Of a stretch of 64,000 bases of DNA, positions 1 to 8,965 are shown in pieces. Below the pieces are notes generated by a model. It was given only the letters and a program-made list of their open reading frames with translations. It had not been told where the DNA came from and ran no database searches. Location: contig JBAZKM010000002.1 in assembly GCA_041650805.1 (NCBI GenBank), positions 170,066 to 234,065 on the forward strand, given 5' to 3'. The position numbers and the translations under genes were made by a program. The first letter of the stretch is position 1; every line of letters begins with the position of its first letter. This stretch comes from Candidatus Omnitrophota bacterium. GTDB lineage: Bacteria; Omnitrophota; Gorgyraeia; 2-01-FULL-45-10.

Positions 1-3000
1 AATGAAGCCATGTAAGATAAACGGTTGTCTACGCCAAGAATCTCGCCGAGCTCAATTACGCCTAGTTTAGTAGCTTCTCTTATAAATGTAGGGGCTATAT
101 TTTCCATAAGCTCATCATATGTGAAATTCCTACCATTTATATCGAGCGCTCCATTTACTAAAGTTCCCGCCATCATAGCCGCAAGATGAGTTATGTTAGG
201 ATCAAGATCTGTCGCTCGGCCTAGTTCTTCAGCTGTTGCAATAGTGCCACGCGTAAGCGCTTCTTCAACAATATTCATACCCATATCGCCCGGGGTTAAC
301 GCTCCCATGATAGCGCCGGACAATAACGCACTACCTATACTTGCCAAAGATGGGTCGACACCCAAGCTTTTAAATAGAAAATCTGTACCTAGCTTAACCC
401 CCGTTTCGATAACGGCTATGGCTAAATGGCTACCGATAGCTTCTCCGAATATTGGTGTAAAAATATTTCCAATACCTGTCGCGATATTAGAAACCACAGA
501 GGAGAGCGTATTAAATACTCCCATCGTTGCCTGAAAAATACCATTCAGCGGTGCGAATAACTGTCCTACTGTTCCAAATATATCTGTTATCGCACTTCCT
601 ATAGCACCAAAGGCATTGCCGACAGCGTCAAAAATACCCGGCAGGATCTGCGCGCCTAAGGCCGCGCCTATTCCGCTTATAGCGGCCCAGGCAATATCCA
701 TAAGCGTACCTGTATGTACGACAAAAGAGATCGTTTGTATCACTATATTAATGCCGGCAAGCACGGCTCCTATGGGTGCCAATGGAGGTATCATCAAAAG
801 GATGGCCGCAACTGGCGCGACTATCTTCTGGAAAAACTTGACGATCCCCTTCCAGAATTTTTCCCACCAGCCGCTGCCGCGTATATTTTTCTCCTGCGTT
901 GCATTAAGGTGCTTGGCGGGATCCTGCGGCAACTCTTTCGAAAGAGAATATCCTCTCCACGTCTCCATGAATTCAGCTCTCGAGAGGGTCATCTCTTGGC
1001 CATTCGCACTCACTGTTGGGTCTGTATAAGTAATGGTGCCCTTCTGGTCATCTATGCTTGTCACCAGCACATAATGCTTGCCGTCTATATGGACGATGAC
1101 ATTATCCCGCAAGACCATATCCTTTAAATCGTCGTATGTAATCTTGTTGCTATATAAAGCGAGGGTATTTATTTGAGCGGCTTTGCGCATGGCGTACATC
1201 GATATCAAGAGATCGCCCGTTGTATCCTTTGTGATCACGCCCGTCAGGATATCTATCTTTATGGCGTCTTTGCCTATATCCTCGAAGGACCTTGCTATTC
1301 CTTCATTCTTCAGCATAGAGATAACCGTCTCAAAGGCGCTGTCCCCGAAGTGCAGGGATTGGCCGTTCAGCCACGAGAGGATGGAGTCGATATCGCTCTG
1401 GGTAAGGTTATTCTGGATGATATCGCCGGCTTCATCAGGTGTAAAACCTAAGGATAAAAGCATGGACTCTTTTTCTGTATCTGAGACAGATAAATATTGG
1501 GTAAAGAAACCTGTGATATCTGTTATTATGCTCTGTTTTCTCGCTTGTCTATCAGCGTATTCCGGCAGGTTCTCCAGATATTGAGTTATCTCAGTGGCTG
1601 TAAACGGCCTTAAGTTCGTCTTTGCCCTGTCAGTCCAATATAATAAATCGTCATCCCCCGGATCTCTCCCCAAAACCTTTCGATAATACTGGTAAATCAA
1701 TGGGGTACTCTCTTTTTGAACAATGTCGGCAAGGATCTTATTGTAATCATTCGTGATAAGGTCCTGCATTGCAGTGCTGGCATCGGCCTCTATGCGGGCA
1801 CGCGCCGCCACTACCTGATTGTCCAAATCTACATATGCATCCTGCGTCTGTTGAGCAAGTTTTGTTTCATAATCATCGATCTCGCTAAATGCCCTATCGA
1901 ACTCTGACAGGTCATATATGTTGGGGTCGTATTTTGTCTTCTCTTGCTCCAGGCGCGCCCTTTCCGCATTAATCTGTATCTGGATATCGGCCGATTTTGA
2001 GGCGATATCGACCCGCGCATCGGCCTCCGCTTTGGCAAGTTTCTCTAAAGCCAACTCCTTCTGCAGAGTTATTTCAGTTAGGGCTTTCTGATAATTCTCT
2101 TCAAGTTTTTGCCGGGCGTCGACAAATTCAACCTTGATAACGTTCTTATTCTCGTCGTAGGTATAGATGACTTGCGTTATTCCGTTCTTATCCACTACCC
2201 TGGTGGCAAAACCCTGGTCGAAATAGGTTATCGACTGTCCTGCCGTCACTATCTCTACGGGAATATCATTGCCCTTATCATAGATCGTTATGACCTTCTG
2301 CGCATCGCTGAGCTTATCGGAAGGAATATCTTTTTTCAACGCTTCCAATTCGGTCGAATTGAAAAGCATGCTGCTTATACTGATCGTATCCTGCGGATCG
2401 TCGACATTCATGCCGCTGGCATTATAGGTTTTCGTAATGCCGTTTTCTGTAATCTTTATATAAGAAAGGTTATCGATATCCTGCGACTTTACTGAATTAC
2501 GGGTATAGCTTATGGCTACACCGCTTGTACTCGTCAAGGCAAGTCGGGGAGTTTCCGAATTATTGTTTGTAGTTAAATTAGTTCTATACTGAATATACTT
2601 TCCTGCAGGTGAAGTGATCTGGGAACCGTTATTATCCGTCACCGGTTCTGACCACTCACTCCACGTGGGATCGGGCATAGACGTGTTGCCGGTCCTCGTC
2701 TGTATGGATATGTCGGTGCCTTGAGGTATAACTTCGTCCCAGCTGATCGAACCGAGCTGAGTGGCATCGATCTCTATAGGGTCAGAGATGAATGTCCCTG
2801 AGTCTTTATGAACACCGGAGAATTCGGTATCGGGTGTGCTAAAGGTATCGGTTGTCCAGCGCGCCACACCTTTGGATATATGTATCTCATCCACATATCC
2901 GTTAAGATAACTATAGCCACCGCTATCCTGATTGCGCCCTATCTCTAACGGCTGGGATATGGAAACCGTATCGGATAATGTATACGTCATCTGTTTTGTA

Positions 3001-6000
3001 CCATTCAGGTAGGTAATAATGGAAGAACCTGTTTTAACGAATGCTATGTGGTTCCAATCACCTGGTGTAACCTGTCCGGCATTGGCCTGCAAAAAGAAAT
3101 TGCCTCTTTTCGCACGTAAAGTTATTCCACCAGTTTCATCAACAATGACGCTCCAACAATTATCAGGACCTACTGAATCATCATATTGACCCAGAATTGT
3201 ATAATAGATACCGGGATCGCGCGGAAGGTCTTTCAGATTAAGCCAGAAGTCGATGGTGTATGGGGTTGTTGTGTCAGCGACTACATCCCAGTCCCCTGAA
3301 TCAGGTATGCTAACATAGCTTGTACCATAACCATCGCCGTATCCATCGAACTCCATGCTCGAGCCGCCGAATTCCGACTCCTCTGTGCTCAGTTTAGCGT
3401 TCCCATAGAACGTTACGGGGTGATTGTAGGTGGAGCTGTCTGACGTGTATGTTGAACCGTTAGAACCATTAGAATGAAGGATAAGCGTGGTATTCGGGTC
3501 TGTATAGGTTGCAAGCTCGAGGCGTTTCAGGCCGTCTAAGGGATCGGGATCGGTGAAGACGGTATCAATGAATGTGCCGTTTGCGTATAAACTGGTTATT
3601 ATCTCTGTGTCGCTTATACCGTATTCGTATTCTGTTGTATTGCCGGCTGCGTCGGTCGTCGACTTTATGAAACTGCCGGGATAATATGAAGCGCTGGAGC
3701 CATCCTGATAGATGATCTCCCTTATCTCCCCATCTTCCACCTTATATGTCGTGCAATCCTTTATATAGGTAAAGCTCTGCGGGACGTTATTGGAATCGAA
3801 GACGATATCTTTTATGAAGGTTCCGTCGGTCTTTGTTATGTCGATGATCTGGCCTTGCGAATAACGTGTTGTATCAGTAATGCCCTTGATCTCTGTAAGC
3901 TCGGCGATTATAATGTCTTCATCAAAATATAGCCCTTTCTGCGTCTCATTTAATATATAGCATGGCATCTCCTCTTTTGCACCATCCAACTCCGTAGAAT
4001 CGAATATCAGCCGGTCTAAATTTATAATATCATTCGGGTCATTAAGATTAACACCGTTATGGTCATAGTTTGAAACAACGGTATCCGTCGTAACCTTTAA
4101 AGAAGTGAGATTAGTAAGATCTTCTGGATTTCTTGTACCTCTTGTATAGGCGATATCTATTCCGTTCGTATCGGTCAGGGTAAGCTCAGAGGTTAACAAT
4201 ATGTCCGAAGTTGAAAGTGTAACCTTATATTGCAGATACTTCCCTGCGGGTGAAGTGATCTGGGAACCGTTATTATCCGTCACCGGTTCTGACCACTCAC
4301 TCCACGTGGGATCGGGCATAGACGTGTTGCCGGTCCTCGTCTGTATGGATATGTCGGTGCCTTGAGGTATAACTTCGTCCCAGCTGATCGAACCGAGCTG
4401 AGTGGCATCGATCTCTATAGGGTCAGAGATGAATGTCCCTGAGTCTTTATGAACACCGGAGAATTCGGTATCGGGTGTGCTAAAGGTATCGGTTGTCCAG
4501 CGCGCCACACCTTTGGATATATGTATCTCATCCACATATCCGTTAAGATAACTATAGCCACCGCTATCCTGATTGCGCCCTATCTCTAACGGCTGGGATA
4601 TGGAAACCGTATCGGATAATGTATACGTCATCTGTTTTGTACCATTCAGGTAGGTAATAATGGAAGAACCTGTTTTAACGAATGCTATGTGGTTCCAATC
4701 ACCTGGTGTAACCTGTCCGGCATTGGCCTGCAAAAAGAAATTGCCTCTTTTCGCACGTAAAGTTATTCCACCAGTTTCATCAACAATGACGCTCCAACAA
4801 TTATCAGGACCTACTGAATCATCATATTGACCCAGAATTGTATAATAGATACCGGGATCGCGCGGAAGGTCTTTCAGATTAAGCCAGAAGTCGATGGTGT
4901 ATGGGGTTGTTGTGTCAGCGACTACATCCCAGTCCCCTGAATCAGGTATGCTAACATAGCTTGTACCATAACCATCGCCGTATCCATCGAACTCCATGCT
5001 CGAGCCGCCGAATTCCGACTCCTCTGTGCTCAGTTTAGCGTTCCCATAGAACGTTACGGGGTGATTGTAGGTGGAGCTGTCTGACGTGTATGTTGAACCG
5101 TTAGAACCATTAGAATGAAGGATAAGCGTGGTATTCGGGTCTGTATAGGTTGCAAGCTCGAGGCGTTTCAGGCCGTCTAAGGGATCGGGATCGGTGAAGA
5201 CGGTATCAATGAATGTGCCGTTTGCGTATAAACTGGTTATTATCTCTGTGTCGCTTATACCGTATTCGTATTCTGTTGTATTGCCGGCTGCGTCGGTCGT
5301 CGACTTTATGAAACTGCCGGGATAATATGAAGCGCTGGAGCCATCCTGATAGATGATCTCCCTTATCTCCCCATCTTCCACCTTATATGTCGTGCAATCC
5401 TTTATATAGGTAAAGCTCTGCGGGACGTTATTGGAATCGAAGACGATATCTTTTATGAAGGTTCCGTCGGTCTTTGTTATGTCGATGATCTGGCCGGTCA
5501 GGGCATACCTTACTTTTGTGCCGGACGGGAAATAGACCTCCGCGTACCCTTCATTTTGGCCCACATATGTATATGAGTATTTTCGTCCTTTCGAATCTAC
5601 TATATAAGAAAGCTTCTTATCTTTTGTGTAGGCCTGCGTATTCCCATCTTCATCATGGACCAGCGTCAGGCCGTTATCATAGGTATAGGTATATGTGTAG
5701 AGCATATCGTTATTCTGACATATCTCTGATCTAATAAGATTCTTCGAGGTTTCGTCATAGTAATATTTCGTTATCAATTTAGCGCCCGCCAACTCTTCGA
5801 GCTCTAAAAGGATGCCTTCAAGATACGTCCTTCTTTCCTGTCTTGAATTATCTACAATAACTATATTGTTGCCGTCATAAGACCAGTCATATATGGTGCC
5901 GTCTTCGAGCGTGACCTTACGGATCTTTCCATCGTTATAATCGGTAATATCGCCGAGTGCGTTAATAAGTTGTAGCAGCTCTCCGTCATCGTAGATGGCC

Positions 6001-8681
6001 ATACTTCCGTCAGGATACGAAACGAGGGCATCGTTAAGCTCTCCCCCCTCTCTGAAGAACATATCATCCGCCCCATTTGACTTTCTTATCGTTGTCCCGT
6101 CGGATTTTTGGATCTCCTTTATCTGGCCGTTTTCATACACTATCTTAGTCGCATCATCAAGGCTTAAACTTTCGATATTCCCATATTCATCATATATGCG
6201 TTTTATGCCGTCGCGGATTATGGTCATCTCTTTTATGTTATCCAGGCCGCTAAGATCATAGCTGTAAAGAGTGGTATCAAAACTACCAGCACTACCATCG
6301 ACATCGCTTGTTACGCTTGCCGGTAGGCCGTCGCTATAGCATATAATCTCACCATCGGGTTTGACTATTTCCGTTATTACACCATTTTCGTTGTAGGTGA
6401 CGGTATTGAAATACGGGATGGTTGAAAAGTCATAGTCCGAATTAAGGCACCCCTCCACATCAAACATGTCACCAGGAAGCTCAAGAGAGAAATTGAAATC
6501 GCGCGCCCTCGAAACTTCTGTATATATAAACATCTTGGGATCCCCGGATTCATATGCGCCCGATATTATCGAACCAGGACTTATGGTACTGAGTTGAAAC
6601 CAATTGGCACTATCTTCAGCGACCCATATCCCCTCAGGAGAACCAAAATCTATGATGAGATCGGCAAGATCATTTCCATTCGAATCTCCTATGGTCATCG
6701 AGCAGGGACTCAGATTGTGAGGATTGGACCAATTCCCGTTACCGTGGCACACCCATATGCCGTATTGCGACCCAAAGTCGATTATGGTGTCGCTTTTGTT
6801 ATCACCATCCAGGTCGCCGATAGCAATGTATTCGGCGCTCAAGTTATGAAGTTGTGACCAGCTGCCATCGCTGTATGTTATCCAGATGCCAAACTCTGGA
6901 CCGAAGTCGATGATAATTTCGTCTTTGCTGTCGCCGTTGACATCACCGACTACAATCGATTCAGGACTTACATTACTCACAGATCCCCAGCTTCCGTTAC
7001 TATATGAGATCCATATACCGTATTGTGGTCCGAAGTCGATCACAATCTCATCCTTGCCGTCCCCGTCGAGATTGCCAACGGTTATGGATTCAGGGCTCAA
7101 GTTGTGGAGTTGCGACCAGCTGCCATCGCTGTATGTTATCCAGATGCCAAACTCTGGACCGAAGTCGATGATAATTTCGTCTTTGCCTTCTCCGTCGAGA
7201 TTGCCAACGGTTATGGATTCAGGGCTCAAGTTGTGGAGTTGCGACCAACTGCCGTCGCTGTACCTTGCCCAGACTCCATACTGCGAACCGAAGTCGATAA
7301 TTATCTCATCTTTTCCGTCACCGCCTATATCTCCGGTAACGATTGATTTTGGACTTAGATCATGCAGCTGTTCCCAATCCCCGCTACCATATTTTATCCA
7401 AATGCCATCCCGAAGGCCAAAATCAATGATGAAATCACTTTTGCCATCACCATCTAAATTACCGGTAACAATAGCCTCCTTGCCATTCCCTTCAAAATGG
7501 TCAACATATTCGTATTTAGTGACAAATCCGCTTGCATCCTTTTCCTCTTTTATCCTGCGGTTTTCTATCAATTTCTCACTGCCATCAGTATATACGATTT
7601 TACCGTTGACTAAATTACCGGAACCATCGAGTTGGTAATCACTGACTATGGTGCCGTCACAGAATTTAATAGAAGATATTCTTGACCCCTCAAAATAGAA
7701 CCTGTTATTAGACGCATCTGCAATTTCATCTATTTCTACCTTATATTCGATCCCCGATTCCCCCTGTTCGACCAATGTGCCATATATATAAACAGTACCG
7801 TCTTCCTCTCTTACTTCAGAAAGGATGCCATTTTCATACTTGATCTTTTTACCAGTAGCAAATTCAACTCTTTTTATTTTTTTATCGGAACCGTAGTAAC
7901 ATATTTTTTCGACATCGGACAGGATCGTCACCATGGCACCATCGACAGGATCGATTTGGTCGTATAAATAGTTAACGACTAAGGTCACGATACCATCCGC
8001 ATCCTTATATGTTACCCATTGCACACGTTCCTGATCGTCGTATTCGATGAGGGTCTTGTCCGGCTTGGTTATGTTAATAACTTTACCGACGGCTACAACC
8101 TCAATCGTGCCGTCATAATAGGCTATTTCCGCATTTAGCAAGTTATTATCTTCATCTACGAGATCCTGCCCCTGGAGTGCCCTAATGATAATATCACCCG
8201 AGGCATCTTTCTTCTCAATATAATCTATCTTACCGTCCTTGTAATGGATAACATCTCCTATGGCTGTCGTAACTGAGAGGATTGCTCCCTCTTCCTGAGG
8301 ATCTGGAGACCCTCCCATTAAAACATAAGGCGCTGCTCCATAGGACTGCGGAGCCATGCCGCCTTTCGGCCCCTGTAGCTCTATGTCTAGAGAGTCGGGT
8401 TCCAACTCTGAGCCATCGGAAACGTGTTGTTCCGTTGTCAAGGATGCCTGTAGATTCATGCCATATTCCATGGCCTGCTGCTGGCTTATGATATCCTCAT
8501 GTATGGCCTGTTGGCTTTGGAGATACTCTGGAGCAAAGGTCTGCGATTGGTCTGCGTTCAGCTTATCCATAGTGATATCGATTAGATCCCCTGCCCACAC
8601 AAGTTGTTGCCACAAAAAGACAAATGCCATGACGCATGCGATTGTTTTAAAGACAGGACTCGTTCTGATCGGCCAGCTCAT
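1..8681 (-). CDS. Giant secreted multidomain protein (5' part; 3' end beyond the window)
   Basis: One frame stays open from an ATG at 8681, preceded by a GGAGG Shine-Dalgarno, to the window edge: at least 2893 codons with no stop. Residues 1-30 form a signal peptide ending VWA. Then come roughly 370 residues of short YD/RHS-like strands, seven 43-residue FG-GAP/VCBS-like blades (404-704), more YD-like strands, a LamG/concanavalin-like module (about 1063-1478), a linker, a second copy of that module (1610-2025), an Ala/Glu/Lys-rich coiled coil (about 2195-2305), a DUF4214-like segment with YRKVLGRDP (about 2328-2374), a C39-peptidase-like domain (about 2436-2547) and a hydrophobic Ala/Gly-rich stretch. 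The last resembles the pre-toxin region of some RHS-type proteins. A surface-attached or exported adhesin/toxin-like role is inferred. The C-terminal effector, if any, is not visible. Function unproven; the gene itself is very secure. Confidence 0.9.
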   Translation of the reverse strand, partial: MSWPIRTSPVFKTIACVMAFVFLWQQLVWAGDLIDITMDKLNADQSQTFAPEYLQSQQAIHEDIISQQQAMEYGMNLQASLTTEQHVSDGSELEPDSLDIELQGPKGGMAPQSYGAAPYVLMGGSPDPQEEGAILSVTTAIGDVIHYKDGKIDYIEKKDASGDIIIRALQGQDLVDEDNNLLNAEIAYYDGTIEVVAVGKVINITKPDKTLIEYDDQERVQWVTYKDADGIVTLVVNYLYDQIDPVDGAMVTILSDVEKICYYGSDKKIKRVEFATGKKIKYENGILSEVREEDGTVYIYGTLVEQGESGIEYKVEIDEIADASNNRFYFEGSRISSIKFCDGTIVSDYQLDGSGNLVNGKIVYTDGSEKLIENRRIKEEKDASGFVTKYEYVDHFEGNGKEAIVTGNLDGDGKSDFIIDFGLRDGIWIKYGSGDWEQLHDLSPKSIVTGDIGGDGKDEIIIDFGSQYGVWARYSDGSWSQLHNLSPESITVGNLDGEGKDEIIIDFGPEFGIWITYSDGSWSQLHNLSPESITVGNLDGDGKDEIVIDFGPQYGIWISYSNGSWGSVSNVSPESIVVGDVNGDSKDEIIIDFGPEFGIWITYSDGSWSQLHNLSAEYIAIGDLDGDNKSDTIIDFGSQYGIWVCHGNGNWSNPHNLSPCSMTIGDSNGNDLADLIIDFGSPEGIWVAEDSANWFQLSTISPGSIISGAYESGDPKMFIYTEVSRARDFNFSLELPGDMFDVEGCLNSDYDFSTIPYFNTVTYNENGVITEIVKPDGEIICYSDGLPASVTSDVDGSAGSFDTTLYSYDLSGLDNIKEMTIIRDGIKRIYDEYGNIESLSLDDATKIVYENGQIKEIQKSDGTTIRKSNGADDMFFREGGELNDALVSYPDGSMAIYDDGELLQLINALGDITDYNDGKIRKVTLEDGTIYDWSYDGNNIVIVDNSRQERRTYLEGILLELEELAGAKLITKYYYDETSKNLIRSEICQNNDMLYTYTYTYDNGLTLVHDEDGNTQAYTKDKKLSYIVDSKGRKYSYTYVGQNEGYAEVYFPSGTKVRYALTGQIIDITKTDGTFIKDIVFDSNNVPQSFTYIKDCTTYKVEDGEIREIIYQDGSSASYYPGSFIKSTTDAAGNTTEYEYGISDTEIITSLYANGTFIDTVFTDPDPLDGLKRLELATYTDPNTTLILHSNGSNGSTYTSDSSTYNHPVTFYGNAKLSTEESEFGGSSMEFDGYGDGYGTSYVSIPDSGDWDVVADTTTPYTIDFWLNLKDLPRDPGIYYTILGQYDDSVGPDNCWSVIVDETGGITLRAKRGNFFLQANAGQVTPGDWNHIAFVKTGSSIITYLNGTKQMTYTLSDTVSISQPLEIGRNQDSGGYSYLNGYVDEIHISKGVARWTTDTFSTPDTEFSGVHKDSGTFISDPIEIDATQLGSISWDEVIPQGTDISIQTRTGNTSMPDPTWSEWSEPVTDNNGSQITSPAGKYLQYKVTLSTSDILLTSELTLTDTNGIDIAYTRGTRNPEDLTNLTSLKVTTDTVVSNYDHNGVNLNDPNDIINLDRLIFDSTELDGAKEEMPCYILNETQKGLYFDEDIIIAELTEIKGITDTTRYSQGQIIDITKTDGTFIKDIVFDSNNVPQSFTYIKDCTTYKVEDGEIREIIYQDGSSASYYPGSFIKSTTDAAGNTTEYEYGISDTEIITSLYANGTFIDTVFTDPDPLDGLKRLELATYTDPNTTLILHSNGSNGSTYTSDSSTYNHPVTFYGNAKLSTEESEFGGSSMEFDGYGDGYGTSYVSIPDSGDWDVVADTTTPYTIDFWLNLKDLPRDPGIYYTILGQYDDSVGPDNCWSVIVDETGGITLRAKRGNFFLQANAGQVTPGDWNHIAFVKTGSSIITYLNGTKQMTYTLSDTVSISQPLEIGRNQDSGGYSYLNGYVDEIHISKGVARWTTDTFSTPDTEFSGVHKDSGTFISDPIEIDATQLGSISWDEVIPQGTDISIQTRTGNTSMPDPTWSEWSEPVTDNNGSQITSPAGKYIQYRTNLTTNNNSETPRLALTSTSGVAISYTRNSVKSQDIDNLSYIKITENGITKTYNASGMNVDDPQDTISISSMLFNSTELEALKKDIPSDKLSDAQKVITIYDKGNDIPVEIVTAGQSITYFDQGFATRVVDKNGITQVIYTYDENKNVIKVEFVDARQKLEENYQKALTEITLQKELALEKLAKAEADARVDIASKSADIQIQINAERARLEQEKTKYDPNIYDLSEFDRAFSEIDDYETKLAQQTQDAYVDLDNQVVAARARIEADASTAMQDLITNDYNKILADIVQKESTPLIYQYYRKVLGRDPGDDDLLYWTDRAKTNLRPFTATEITQYLENLPEYADRQARKQSIITDITGFFTQYLSVSDTEKESMLLSLGFTPDEAGDIIQNNLTQSDIDSILSWLNGQSLHFGDSAFETVISMLKNEGIARSFEDIGKDAIKIDILTGVITKDTTGDLLISMYAMRKAAQINTLALYSNKITYDDLKDMVLRDNVIVHIDGKHYVLVTSIDDQKGTITYTDPTVSANGQEMTLSRAEFMETWRGYSLSKELPQDPAKHLNATQEKNIRGSGWWEKFWKGIVKFFQKIVAPVAAILLMIPPLAPIGAVLAGINIVIQTISFVVHTGTLMDIAWAAISGIGAALGAQILPGIFDAVGNAFGAIGSAITDIFGTVGQLFAPLNGIFQATMGVFNTLSSVVSNIATGIGNIFTPIFGEAIGSHLAIAVIETGVKLGTDFLFKSLGVDPSLASIGSALLSGAIMGALTPGDMGMNIVEEALTRGTIATAEELGRATDLDPNITHLAAMMAGTLVNGALDINGRNFTYDELMENIAPTFIREATKLGVIELGEILGVDNRLSYMAS
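2608..3854 (-). repeat. Identical 1.25-kb direct repeat, copy B
   Basis: Encodes residues 1610-2025 of the giant protein: a YD-like lead-in, a LamG/concanavalin-like jelly-roll (with WNHIAFV and LEIGRNQD strands) and a trailing WSEWSEP strand. It matches 4249-5495 at a constant in-frame offset of 1641 bp (547 codons). I saw no mismatch or indel between the outer limits. The flanks (3855-4248 and 2460-2607) are only loosely similar to their counterparts. Confidence 0.93.
4249..5495 (-). repeat. Identical 1.25-kb direct repeat, copy A
   Basis: Upstream copy of the LamG-like module, residues 1063-1478. Identity to copy B starts abruptly at the codons for GQIIDITK and stops at SPAGK. The YD-like flanks have diverged, so the identical block is shorter than the 547-residue structural period. 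This points to recent gene conversion or duplication inside an older repeated architecture. Confidence 0.93.
6570..7472 (-). repeat. Seven 129-bp units encoding a beta-propeller
   Basis: Seven in-register units of exactly 129 bp (43 residues), residues 404-704 of the giant protein. Each carries a GDLDGDGKDEIIIDFG-type Ca-binding loop followed by YGIWI and a SDGSW turn, then HNLSPES. The central units are nearly identical and the outer ones have drifted. Seven blades would close one seven-bladed propeller, as in FG-GAP/VCBS families. Confidence 0.9.
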
Positions 8682-8730
8682 TGGATACCTCCGGTTTTAG
8701 ACACCAGCATTTTAAATGGCTTTATCATGA

Positions 8731-8762
8731 AAATAAAAAGGCCCAAACTCATGTCTGGGCCC
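8731..8762 (-). terminator. Intrinsic terminator in the 5' leader of the giant gene
   Basis: Read on the minus strand, GGCCCA and TGGGCC pair around a 10-nt loop and are followed by TTTTTATTT. The hairpin lies between the promoter at 8824-8852 and the ATG at 8681, so it would stop most transcripts before the coding region unless opened. Upstream leader RNA contains a possible GCGGU/ACCGC stem enclosing GCGCAAAG. This layout is typical of an attenuator or riboswitch, but I cannot assign a class. Confidence 0.65.
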
Positions 8763-8823
8763 TGCCTGGATCTCATCTGTAAGCGGTAACTTTGCGCTTT
8801 CATTGTACACCGCCGTTTCGTTT

Positions 8824-8852
8824 AATATAACACGCCGTGAAAGAATCGTCAA
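8824..8852 (-). promoter_or_regulatory. Sigma70-type promoter of the giant gene
   Basis: TTGACG (8852-8847), 17-bp spacer, TATATT (8829-8824) on the minus strand. Predicted start near 8817, giving a leader of about 135 nt that contains the terminator hairpin. Confidence 0.7.
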
Positions 8853-8930
8853 TATCCTCGCTTTACCATTAAAGTATACACTATGTTTTTTCTTTTGTCA
8901 AATCTTTTTTGATTTTTTATCAAATTTAGC

Positions 8931-8959
8931 TTGACACCGCTTCTCCCCGGTAGTATGCT
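8931..8959 (+). promoter_or_regulatory. Sigma70-type promoter placing the start site at the sigma-factor ATG
   Basis: TTGACA (8931-8936), 17-bp spacer, TATGCT (8954-8959). The expected transcription start, about 7 nt past the -10, coincides with the ATG at 8966. No Shine-Dalgarno lies before that ATG, so the message is probably leaderless. Confidence 0.65.
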
Positions 8960-8965
8960 GTCTCT

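Noticed and set aside
6570..7472. Possible CRISPR array from regularly spaced DNA repeats
   Set aside because: Units are 129 bp, coding, in frame and contiguous; they are propeller blades.
8763..8817. Definite c-di-GMP-I riboswitch call from the GCGCAAAG motif
   Set aside because: The second conserved helix and receptor could not be paired; only a structured leader with a terminator is supported.
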